Assembly (NCBI GenBank): GCA_027061995.1
Contig: JAMOUT010000013.1
Location: forward strand, 1 to 14,640
DNA length: 14,640 nt
Source: Candidatus Aminicenantota bacterium
Lineage (GTDB): Bacteria; Acidobacteriota; Aminicenantia; JAMOAD01
Direction of reading: 5' to 3'
The notes below the pieces were generated by a model, which was given only the letters and a program-made list of their open reading frames with translations, did not search any database and was not told the origin of the DNA. The translations under genes were made by a program, and so were the position numbers. Below, in pieces: positions 1 to 6,543 of the stretch (the first letter of the stretch is position 1; every line of letters starts with the position of its first letter).

Positions 1-123
1 ATGATGTTGAGTAGAGATTTAAAATATATAACAGTGGAAGAATACGAAGAATTAAATAAAAGAGATGAAGAGATAAGAAGAATGTTATATTCTTTGATAG
101 AAAAGACGAAAAACAAAGATTGA
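1..123 (+). CDS. Four helix bundle protein (S23 / 23S rRNA IVS type), C-terminal fragment
   Basis: The first 40 codons read through from the window edge and end at TGA 121-123. The visible end, with SRDLKYITVEEYEEL followed by a charged helix ending LIEKTKNKD, matches the usual C-terminus of the four helix bundle family (SKDLGYIs-eEYeEL ... mLngLI). That family is typically about 115-130 residues, so roughly two thirds of the gene lies upstream and the ATG at position 1 is probably internal. The family includes proteins encoded in 23S rRNA intervening sequences and resembles the Avd accessory protein of diversity-generating retroelements; its molecular role is generally unknown. The gene runs straight into a cluster of GC-rich repeats. 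Confidence 0.6.
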   Translation: MMLSRDLKYITVEEYEELNKRDEEIRRMLYSLIEKTKNKD

Positions 124-178
124 AAAAAGCTTTGAGGCTCCGAGGCTTTGAAGCTCCGAGGCTTTGATGCTTTTTTTT
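123..178 (+). terminator. Stem-loop with T tract after the four helix bundle gene
   Basis: AAAAAAGC at 123-130 pairs with GCTTTTTT at 169-176, enclosing two repeat units, and an eight-T run covers 171-178. It starts immediately after the TGA. The structure is roughly symmetrical, so it may also stop transcripts arriving from the opposite strand. Confidence 0.55.
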
Positions 179-243
179 AATCTCTTGCAAAAGCCTGCAC
201 GGTTTTAAAAAGCTCCGAGGCTTTGATGCTCCGAGGCTCTTGG
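129..243. repeat. Four copies of a 15-bp GC-rich repeat (GCTCCGAGGCTTTGA)
   Basis: Exact copies of GCTCCGAGGCTTTGA start at 137, 153 and 212, and a variant (GCTCCGAGGCTCTTG) starts at 228. The copies form two tandem pairs with a 16-bp period, and the pairs are 75 bp apart. A partial GCTTTGA lies at 129-135. The core CTCCGAG is an odd-length palindrome, and neighbouring units can fold on one another. The GC content contrasts strongly with the surrounding AT-rich DNA. Degenerate pieces (GGCTTTATGC, GCTTTAGGCTT) continue into the last codons of the rhodanese gene. Confidence 0.85.
207..224 (-). terminator. Possible weak terminator of the sulfur operon
   Basis: Read on the minus strand, AAAGC-CTCGGA-GCTTT (224 to 209) forms a 5-bp stem with a 6-nt loop followed by five T's. 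It lies about 20 bases past the rhodanese stop codon and is built from one repeat unit. The stem is short, so termination efficiency is uncertain. Confidence 0.35.
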
Positions 244-245
244 CT

Positions 246-698
246 TTATGCTTTAGGCTTCTTTTTATCTTCCGGCATAATGACAGGTAGTTTTGCGTTT
301 TTCCAAGCGGTTATTCCACCCTCAATATTTAAAACATTCTTATATCCGGCTTTCATAAGCTTGTATGCCGCCATGGTTCCTCTACCGCCTTTGTAGCAGA
401 AAACTATAATCTTTTGCTTTTTATCCTTAACATATTTTGTTATCTCTTCAACTATTACAGACCAAGGTATGTTAATGGCACTATTTATTGTTCCCAACAG
501 GTATTCTTTTTCCGATCTGACATCAAAAAGAGAGATTCCCCCTTCATCCAACATCTTTTTTGCATTTTCGGGAGAAATTTGGACAACATTTTTTTTCGCT
601 TCCTCATAAAATGCTTTTTGTGAAAACAGGGTTATCGCAGAAACCGATAAAATTAATATAAATATTAATAATCTTGTATTTTTCTTCAATCTATTCAT
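246..698 (-). CDS. Exported rhodanese-domain sulfurtransferase
   Basis: A 150-residue protein with an N-terminal hydrophobic segment (about residues 9-26), read as a signal peptide or anchor with no clear lipobox, followed by one rhodanese domain (about 38-140). The domain shows the substrate loop C101-YKGG-R106-G with the persulfide-forming Cys, the LFDVRSEKEY segment (57-66) and the closing GGITAWKNAKLPV. Single-domain exported rhodaneses carry sulfane sulfur; in Wolinella the comparable protein Sud feeds polysulfide to its reductase. The start ATG overlaps the stop of the preceding yeeE-like gene by 8 bases and has only AAGG next to it, so translation probably depends on reinitiation. It is the last gene of the operon. 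The Lys-rich tail runs into the repeat cluster. Substrate and partner are inferred. Confidence 0.9.
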   Translation of the reverse strand: MNRLKKNTRLLIFILILSVSAITLFSQKAFYEEAKKNVVQISPENAKKMLDEGGISLFDVRSEKEYLLGTINSAINIPWSVIVEEITKYVKDKKQKIIVFCYKGGRGTMAAYKLMKAGYKNVLNIEGGITAWKNAKLPVIMPEDKKKPKA

Positions 699-1281
699 CC
701 TTGAATTTTTTTTCTACCTTCATAACTATCGGGAATGTTACAACAACAATTACAAAAGCAATTATAATCAAAACGATATAGGGGATATTCCATAATTCCA
801 TTAGAGTTTTCTCCTTGATTTTACCAAGATGATTAAGACCTTTGAAAAGCCATGAATACCCTATATCCCATATTCCTATTCCCACATAGATTCCCAATAT
901 AAAAGCCATTGCATCAAAACTTCCGGTTACCGCACTTACTAATGATGTTCCCGGACAGAATCCGCCGAAAACAAATCCTATTCCGAATAGGAATCCGCCG
1001 ATAAGGGATGATAAAAGATAAGAGGGATGAAATGTAAGCATATCGAATTTTAAAAGCCCTATGGTCGAGGAAAGCCAAATAAGTAATCCCGCGGATACAA
1101 TTCCTCCGAAGATAACTTTATAGACCGCAAAATCATATAGATAAAAAACACCTGCAAGTTTTTTAGAGCTGTAAAAACCGGATCTGTAAAGAGCATAACC
1201 GAAAAAGAAACCTATGATGAGTGCTAAAAGCATCAAAGTTCCGTGACTCCAACCTAATATTTTATATAATGGTCCTATCAT
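691..1281 (-). CDS. YeeE/YedE-family membrane protein (half-transporter)
   Basis: A 196-residue integral membrane protein with about five hydrophobic segments. The family signature GGFCPGTS has its conserved Cys at residue 109, followed by a Gly-rich helix (GIYVGIGIW). YeeE/YedE (TsuA-like) proteins move thiosulfate or related sulfur species through paired Cys-containing halves; this protein is the size of one half and carries the CPG-type motif normally seen in the second half. I chose the ATG at 1281 rather than the TTG at 1287: AGGAGG sits 8 bases upstream of the ATG, and this ATG overlaps the upstream TGA as ATGA, whereas the TTG would be only 2 bases from the SD. Its likely partner is the YeeE half fused to the cytochrome b just upstream. 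Confidence 0.88.
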   Translation of the reverse strand: MIGPLYKILGWSHGTLMLLALIIGFFFGYALYRSGFYSSKKLAGVFYLYDFAVYKVIFGGIVSAGLLIWLSSTIGLLKFDMLTFHPSYLLSSLIGGFLFGIGFVFGGFCPGTSLVSAVTGSFDAMAFILGIYVGIGIWDIGYSWLFKGLNHLGKIKEKTLMELWNIPYIVLIIIAFVIVVVTFPIVMKVEKKFKDE

Positions 1282-2534
1282 TTCCAAAACCTCCTAAAAA
1301 TAAATGCGGCAAGATAGCCTCCGGCAAAAAGGGCGAGCATGAAAATCCAGCCTGAAGGGGAGAAAACAGCACCTCCCGAAAGAGCCTGAGAAGAAGTGCA
1401 ACCTCCCGCTATTCTTGTTGCAAATCCTACTATTATCCCTCCGATGACAGATAGAACAAGTCTTTGAATATCGGTTATATTTTTACCCCTTTCTATTCTG
1501 AATCTGAATTTATGATGGGCGAAAAACATTGCCGCAAGAGTGCCTCCCACTAATCCGAATCCCATAAATACAAGGAAATTCCAAAGAGGATAAACTCCCC
1601 AATAATGTCCCATATACGGGTGAGCTTTTACAGCTTCAGGTGCAAAAGCACCGAGAACGGCAATAAGTGTTCTTTGAAAAAAACCGGAAGCTCCGAGTCC
1701 GAAACCTGTTAAATAATAAGAGAAAAATAGAACGACTCCGAGAAAGATTCCAGCAAAAATGGGGCCCCAATCTTTTTTCGGCTCTAATTCCGGAGGTGCG
1801 TCTAACCCTTTTTTCTTTTTTCTCCAGAATTTATAGTGATGATGATAAGCAAAATATTCAGAAATATAGCCTGTAATCATGCCGAAAAATCCCTCCTGTT
1901 CGGGGGGATAAAGAAGAGCCATATATATATGAACCGAAAGTCCCATGACAACAAGTCCTACGGCTCCGAAATGAATTATTATAGCCCATCTTATAAGAGC
2001 GGGGGGTAAAAGATGAAAAGCCATGATAAAGCCGGTAACAATTATTACCGGAACCATGATAGCAACCACCTGAGCGAAGAGTTTCTGTCCTCCGTTATAT
2101 GAATCTTGAGGCGGGTAATGAACTTTTTTATTTAGGGCAACCTCTTCGAATTTAGTTTTAAGCCAATCAATATCATCTTTTGTTATAAAGAATATCTGTT
2201 TTAGAGTGGGTTTAAGGTATCTTCTCCATCCGAAAAGAGCGTAAAGAATCAGGACGAAAGCCCAAATCACTCCGACAAATATATGGGTTTTAATAATATT
2301 CGCCCTTGTTCCATATACCCCGTCAACAATATCGGTAAGAAATTTGGGAATAAACCTGTAATTGATTGATACAATAAGAGCGGCTCCCGTAATTAATTCG
2401 GTAATCCATACGAAAAGATTGAACCAATGGAGAAAAACCGTTGCAACATGATGCTTTTTTATCTTTTTATTTTTTAACTCCTCTTTTTCTTCGGGCGTAA
2501 GAGGTAAGTATTGTTCTAAAATCTCATTCCTCAT
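1278..2534 (-). CDS. Cytochrome b (FdnI-like) fused to a YeeE/YedE half
   Basis: A 418-residue membrane protein of two parts. Residues about 28-235 resemble the formate dehydrogenase gamma subunit / diheme cytochrome b family: candidate heme ligands are H36, H84, H188 and H202, and the 14-residue spacing of the last pair equals that of E. coli FdnI (H155/H169). Residues about 255-418 are a YeeE/YedE unit with GHYWGVYPLWNF and GGCTSSQALSGG, its conserved Cys at 379. A charged linker (HHHYKFWRKKKKG, about 231-243) joins them. The reading frame is uninterrupted, so this is a real fusion in this sequence. The cytochrome part would pass electrons between the quinone pool and the iron-sulfur subunit; the YeeE part would handle a sulfur species. 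The SD GGAGGAAG precedes the ATG, and the gene overlaps the ferredoxin gene by 11 bases. Confidence 0.9.
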   Translation of the reverse strand: MRNEILEQYLPLTPEEKEELKNKKIKKHHVATVFLHWFNLFVWITELITGAALIVSINYRFIPKFLTDIVDGVYGTRANIIKTHIFVGVIWAFVLILYALFGWRRYLKPTLKQIFFITKDDIDWLKTKFEEVALNKKVHYPPQDSYNGGQKLFAQVVAIMVPVIIVTGFIMAFHLLPPALIRWAIIIHFGAVGLVVMGLSVHIYMALLYPPEQEGFFGMITGYISEYFAYHHHYKFWRKKKKGLDAPPELEPKKDWGPIFAGIFLGVVLFFSYYLTGFGLGASGFFQRTLIAVLGAFAPEAVKAHPYMGHYWGVYPLWNFLVFMGFGLVGGTLAAMFFAHHKFRFRIERGKNITDIQRLVLSVIGGIIVGFATRIAGGCTSSQALSGGAVFSPSGWIFMLALFAGGYLAAFIFRRFWK

Positions 2535-3258
2535 TTTCTTCCTCCTTTTCCCCCTGATTTATCTGGAACATATAAGCAATCAAACTTCCTACAAAAGTTG
2601 CTCCGGCTCCGAGTATAACAAAAGGTCTGAGAACATTAGACCAGATTTTTGCGGGAAGCGTGTCTTTTTTCTTCGGGGGGTAGGTTTTAATAATAGCTTC
2701 AACATTTTTTCTTCTCCCTTTATAATAAACATTAGGTCCGGGATTAACCTTTTTTGTTGCGATAACAAAGGTATTTCCCGTTTTAAGTTTTTTACTGATA
2801 TCAGAATTAGAGTCTTCAAGATCTCCGAAAATTTTTGCGGAGACTATACATGTTTTAACACAAGCCGGTTCTTCCCGACCTAATCGGGGAAAACAAAAAT
2901 CACATTTATCAACTTTTTGTGTTACCGGATTAATGAATCTCGCATCATAAGGGCATGCCTCAACACAATAACCGCAACCAATACATAATTCCTGATTTAC
3001 AAGAACAATACCCGTGTCAGTATCCTTGAAAGTAGCTTGAGTGGGGCAAGCGGGAACACACGGAGGATTATCACAATGATTACATTGCCCTACGAATGAT
3101 GTTAGAACAAGTTCATCATTATGCTGAATGGGACCTATATGTTTAACCCATGTTCTGAAATAATCTTCGGGGGTTTGCCATTGAGCTTTACATGCAAGCA
3201 TACACGCCTGACATCCTACACATCGGTCAAGATCTATGACCATTCCATATTTTGCCAT
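2524..3258 (-). CDS. Four-[4Fe-4S] ferredoxin subunit with membrane anchor (PsrB/FdnH-like)
   Basis: A 244-residue electron-transfer subunit. Four Cys clusters are visible: C13/16/19/23, C59/62/67/71, C92/95/98/102 and C119/122/133/137, the layout of the DmsB/PsrB/FdnH/TtrB family. A hydrophobic segment at about 211-231 and an acidic tail follow, so like FdnH it is probably anchored in the membrane on the side of the catalytic subunit. I chose the ATG at 3258, not the TTG at 3264: GGAGG lies 6 bases before this ATG, and the codon overlaps the upstream stop as TAATG. The subunit would link the molybdoenzyme to the cytochrome b fusion encoded next. The acidic C-terminus (KEEENEE) is encoded by the polypurine stretch that also serves as SD for the next gene. 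Confidence 0.93.
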   Translation of the reverse strand: MAKYGMVIDLDRCVGCQACMLACKAQWQTPEDYFRTWVKHIGPIQHNDELVLTSFVGQCNHCDNPPCVPACPTQATFKDTDTGIVLVNQELCIGCGYCVEACPYDARFINPVTQKVDKCDFCFPRLGREEPACVKTCIVSAKIFGDLEDSNSDISKKLKTGNTFVIATKKVNPGPNVYYKGRRKNVEAIIKTYPPKKKDTLPAKIWSNVLRPFVILGAGATFVGSLIAYMFQINQGEKEEENEE

Positions 3259-5579
3259 TAGCAACCTCCTTCTTCCTCTTCTTCCTGACTACCCGCAGGA
3301 ATGGGAGCCGTTAATTTAATACTGATTGTTTTTTCAGGTTTTTTCTTAAAACCCGAAGGTTTTTGTTTTATAAACGGAAAATCTATCTCTTTTCCGTTTT
3401 TAATTATTTTAACAAAATTTATCCTTTTTGCCATTCCTCCCATTATGGGATCCAAAACAATTTTAGTGATAAGATCATTATCAGACATCCCTTTGTTATA
3501 TGCAAGTTTTAAAAACGGTGATTTTGAACCGAATCCGTGATAGGTATGAACCATATCCGGTCTGATTCCCGGTGTGATTTTCAGTTTTACCGGATCCGAA
3601 ATAACTCCATCCTGATTTTTCAGTTTTACATATTCCCCGTCTTTCAAACCCATCTTTGCCGCTGCTTCCGAATTAATCCATAAATCATTTTCAGGTAATA
3701 AAGCATGGAGCCATTTATTGTTTTCGGTTCTTGAAAATGTGTGAACAGGAGATCTTCCATAGCTTAATCTCGCCCATCCTTTGGGAACATCCTCGACAGG
3801 TTCGTATTTCGGAATAGGATCTTTATTCGCTTCTTTTAATTTTGTTGAAAAAAGTTCTATTTTACCTGTTGGTGTGGGAAATTTATAATTTCCTCCGAAA
3901 TCATCAAGGAAAGGTTTTCCTTCAAGTCTGAATATTCCCCCCTGTCTTTCAACTTTATCAAGAGTTATATTTACCGCAGATAATGCAAGGTTAAGATAAT
4001 CTTCCATTGAATTGCACGGGAAACACTCTTTTAGTCCGAGTCTTTTTCCTAATTCGGATACAATATAAAAAGCATCCTTTGATTCGTATAAAGGTTGAAC
4101 AACCGGCCTTCTTATTTGAATAAAAGGGGTCCTCGAATCCTGAATGGCAAAAGGGATGTCATATCTTTCAAGATATGTTGCTTCGGGAAGAATAATATCA
4201 GCATAAAGTGATGGCTCGGTCGGTTTTATATCAACAACAACCATAAAATCAAGTTTATTTATCGCATCTATGGTTTTTTGAGGTCTCGGTGTATTATGAA
4301 TTACATTTGAGCCATAGACAATCCACATCTTAATATCCCCTTTTAGTGTGGCTTCTCTTATACATTCTGTTGTTGTTTTCATAAATGGATATCCGCTTGT
4401 ATCACAGAGATAATCCTCTTTTTTCTTAGCATTGTTCGGGCATGGACAACCTTTTAACTTTATCTTCGTAGGAAAGAAGTATCCCCCTTTTCTTCCCACA
4501 CTGCCCAATATAGCCGATAGAATCGCCATTGCTCTGATTCTTTGCGTATCATTTCCATACCAAGTTGATTGTCTTCCGGGGAATATATTTACCGCGGGAC
4601 TGCTTTTTCCCATAAGTTCCGCAATCTCAATAATCATCTCTTTTTTTATCTCGGTTATTTTTTCAGCCCATTCGGGAGTGTATTTTGAAACCTCTTTTTT
4701 TAGCTCATCAAAACCGTATGTATATTTAGCCACGAATTCTTTATCATACAGATTATGTTGAATAATATAATTGATTATTGTCAGAATAAGTGCTGTATCT
4801 GTTCCCGGTTTTATAGGGAGCCAATAATCAGCTTTACTTGCCGCAACAGAATATCTCGGGTCAGCAACTATAAGTTTTGCTTTTTTCCCTTCTACCGCTT
4901 CAATGAATTCTCTAACTATTGAAGTATGCGCATTTTCTCCGAAATGGGAACCTGTCAGATAAATCACTTTGGAATTAATAAAATCAGCTCTTTCCGGTGA
5001 ACCGGCTCCAACTCCGAAAGTTAACTCATATGCAACATCACGATTACCTCTGCATTGATCAAAAGAAGCGTGAGCTATCCTGTCTGTTCCGAAATTTTTA
5101 AGAAGTTTTCTCATAGGTATGGAGGATGAGCCGTGAGAAAGATTGGCAACACTCTCTGCTCCATGTTTTTCCTTTAGTTCCAGCATCTTTTTTGCGATTC
5201 GATCAAGAGCATCTTTCCAACTGATTCTTTTCCACTTGGGTTTTCCTCTTGTTCCGATGTTTAGAAGAGGATATTTTAGTCTGTCGGGATCATAAAGCTG
5301 CATAATTCCGGCATTTCCTCTCCCGCAGATTTTTTCCCCATTGTGAGGGTTAAGAGGATTTCCTTCGATTTTCAAAAGTCTTCCGTCTTTTACTTTTCCG
5401 ATAATTCCGCATTTCCAGAAACACATTTCACAGACGGAAGGGATAAGTTCAACTTTTTCCTTACCCGCTTTTCCGGGAGGAAATTTTTTGAAAACGAAAC
5501 TATAATCCGCCGCTGCAATCGCTCCCGCACCCATAAACGATTGCTTTAAAAAATCACGACGGGAAATTTGTTTTCCCAT
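3258..5579 (-). CDS. Tat-exported molybdopterin oxidoreductase, catalytic subunit (polysulfide/thiosulfate reductase type)
   Basis: A 773-residue member of the DMSO-reductase superfamily. The N-terminus carries the twin-arginine signal SRRDFLK (6-12) and a hydrophobic stretch, so the enzyme should act outside the cytoplasmic membrane. The [4Fe-4S] motif uses C50, C53, C57 and C85. The likely Mo ligand is C176 in SFDQCRGNRDVAYELTFG, close to Cys173 of PsrA. A pterin-binding stretch DPRYSVAASKADYWLP lies at about 240-255, and HTYHGFG occurs near the C-terminus as in Psr/Phs enzymes. Extra cysteines occur in GCPCPNN (378, 380) and at 392. The C-terminus ends EEEEEGGC, encoded by a purine tract holding the next gene's SD. 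AAAGGAG precedes the ATG, which overlaps the regulator-chaperone gene by 26 bases. The YeeE and rhodanese neighbours favour an inorganic sulfur substrate (polysulfide, thiosulfate or tetrathionate), but the substrate is inferred and arsenate-type relatives also use Cys. Confidence 0.9.
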   Translation of the reverse strand: MGKQISRRDFLKQSFMGAGAIAAADYSFVFKKFPPGKAGKEKVELIPSVCEMCFWKCGIIGKVKDGRLLKIEGNPLNPHNGEKICGRGNAGIMQLYDPDRLKYPLLNIGTRGKPKWKRISWKDALDRIAKKMLELKEKHGAESVANLSHGSSSIPMRKLLKNFGTDRIAHASFDQCRGNRDVAYELTFGVGAGSPERADFINSKVIYLTGSHFGENAHTSIVREFIEAVEGKKAKLIVADPRYSVAASKADYWLPIKPGTDTALILTIINYIIQHNLYDKEFVAKYTYGFDELKKEVSKYTPEWAEKITEIKKEMIIEIAELMGKSSPAVNIFPGRQSTWYGNDTQRIRAMAILSAILGSVGRKGGYFFPTKIKLKGCPCPNNAKKKEDYLCDTSGYPFMKTTTECIREATLKGDIKMWIVYGSNVIHNTPRPQKTIDAINKLDFMVVVDIKPTEPSLYADIILPEATYLERYDIPFAIQDSRTPFIQIRRPVVQPLYESKDAFYIVSELGKRLGLKECFPCNSMEDYLNLALSAVNITLDKVERQGGIFRLEGKPFLDDFGGNYKFPTPTGKIELFSTKLKEANKDPIPKYEPVEDVPKGWARLSYGRSPVHTFSRTENNKWLHALLPENDLWINSEAAAKMGLKDGEYVKLKNQDGVISDPVKLKITPGIRPDMVHTYHGFGSKSPFLKLAYNKGMSDNDLITKIVLDPIMGGMAKRINFVKIIKNGKEIDFPFIKQKPSGFKKKPEKTISIKLTAPIPAGSQEEEEEGGC

Positions 5580-6408
5580 GTTTTAACTCCTTTAATCTAT
5601 TTTTTATAAAATTTAATGTTTGCTTTGCAATATATGAGTAGAAACCATTTTTTCCGCTATTTATAATTTTATCCGTAAATTTTTCAAACCATAAAAGGAA
5701 ATGTTCTTCAAGAAATTTCCACTCTAATAATATATTATTATCATTGAATAAATTCGATAAAAAAATAAGCTCGAATATGAGATAATCGGGGGGTTGGTTT
5801 CTGTTTTCTATCAGATATCCACCGAGTTTATAATAGTTTTCAATATGCTCGTAGAGATCAGGTCTTAAAATATACGATGATGCATAAGGGGGAGCCGGGA
5901 CAGAGGGGTAATTATTTATGAATAATGAAGTATGGGATAGTTCGAGGTTATCAATATTAGGGATATCAAAATTATCGGATATATTTAATATCTTTAAAAA
6001 ATTTTCAAAGTATTCTTTTGTTTTATTATTGGGATAATCAAATAATAATGCAAAAACAATATAGATATTATCGGAAAAATTTCCCTGTTGTTTTAATAAA
6101 TTACTTCCTTCGAGGGCTATAAGTTCCACCACTTTTTTCATGTTTTTTATGGCATCTATAATCTCTTTGTGTTTTAGCGAGTAATATATGAAGCTCCCTT
6201 TTTTTTGTTTATCAAGAACACCTATTTTATATAAAATGCTAAGATTATTTGAAAGACGACTAATAGGTATATCCAATTTTTTTTGAATCTGGGAAACATT
6301 CAGATTTTCTTTTTCCCATATTGTTTCTATTATTCTTATTCTAATGGGTGTGCTTATGGATTTGCATATTGATGTATAATAATCATAAAACTTTTCATCA
6401 TGCTCCAT
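5554..6408 (-). CDS. ArsR-type winged helix fused to a TorD/DmsD-like chaperone
   Basis: Residues are numbered from an upstream in-frame ATG at 6429. About residues 18-95 form an ArsR-type winged helix: TPIRIRIIETI, then NVSQIQKKLDIPISRLSNNLSIL as helix-turn-helix, then LDKQKKGSFIYYSL as wing. About 105-285 match the TorD/NarJ/DmsD maturation chaperones: PAPPYASSY (178-186, the family's PP-y-ESvY motif), PPDYLIFEL (213-221, family PDHiaiELeF), EEHFLLWFEKF (241-251) and FYSYIA (263-268). TorD-type chaperones bind Tat signal peptides and fit molybdenum cofactor. The gene is first in the operon and overlaps the molybdoenzyme gene, its expected client. I prefer the ATG at 6408 (284 aa), because the 6429 ATG lies inside the spacer of a strong promoter. 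Only one Cys remains with that start, so a dithiol sulfur switch is unlikely. The two-domain reading is firm; the sensing role is inference. Confidence 0.85.
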   Translation of the reverse strand: MEHDEKFYDYYTSICKSISTPIRIRIIETIWEKENLNVSQIQKKLDIPISRLSNNLSILYKIGVLDKQKKGSFIYYSLKHKEIIDAIKNMKKVVELIALEGSNLLKQQGNFSDNIYIVFALLFDYPNNKTKEYFENFLKILNISDNFDIPNIDNLELSHTSLFINNYPSVPAPPYASSYILRPDLYEHIENYYKLGGYLIENRNQPPDYLIFELIFLSNLFNDNNILLEWKFLEEHFLLWFEKFTDKIINSGKNGFYSYIAKQTLNFIKNRLKELKHGKTNFPS

Positions 6409-6413
6409 ATTAC

Positions 6414-6442
6414 AATATAATAAAAACATATATTATTGTCAA
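6414..6442 (-). promoter_or_regulatory. Sigma-70-type promoter of the sulfur operon
   Basis: On the minus strand TTGACA (6442-6437) and TATATT (6419-6414) are separated by exactly 17 bases. The -10 box ends 5 bases before the ATG at 6408, so the transcript should begin at or beside that codon. No Shine-Dalgarno sequence precedes the ATG, which suggests a leaderless mRNA. The next gene carries a normal SD. Confidence 0.7.
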
Positions 6443-6460
6443 GTATTTTAAGAAATATAG

Positions 6461-6480
6461 ATTTCATGAATTGTTGAAAT
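6461..6480. promoter_or_regulatory. Inverted repeat, possible operator between divergent genes
   Basis: ATTTCA (6461-6466) and TGAAAT (6475-6480) form a perfect 6-bp inverted repeat with an 8-base spacer, and TTCATGAA at 6463-6470 is itself palindromic. It lies just upstream of the ArsR-TorD promoter in the divergent region, where an ArsR-type protein could bind. AT richness makes chance repeats likely, so the call is tentative. Confidence 0.3.
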
Positions 6481-6495
6481 GTTTAATTATAAAAT

Positions 6496-6523
6496 ATTAC
6501 CATAAATCCTGAAAAATGGTAAT
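6496..6523 (+). promoter_or_regulatory. Hairpin in the leader of the glycosidase gene
   Basis: ATTACCAT (6496-6503) and ATGGTAAT (6516-6523) are perfect 8-bp inverted arms around a 12-base loop. T's at 6523-6528 follow on the plus strand, and GGGAGGA lies shortly downstream. It could be an operator, an attenuator-like element or an RNA structure near the ribosome site; the loop contains TCCT, which could pair with the AGGA of the SD. Confidence 0.4.
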
Positions 6524-6543
6524 TTTTTATTTGGGAGGAAGAT

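Noticed and set aside
129-243. CRISPR array
   Set aside because: Repeats are only 15 bp, spaced 1 base apart within pairs, with no spacers of uniform length and no cas genes.
6409-6429. ATG at 6429 as start of the ArsR-TorD protein
   Set aside because: It lies in the 17-base spacer of a well-matched promoter and adds seven residues outside the winged helix; 6408 fits better. It would stand if a more distant promoter is used.
5554-6429. Dithiol persulfide sensor of the BigR/SqrR kind
   Set aside because: Only C22, plus C6 if the longer start is used, is present, and they are not placed like the sensor pair.
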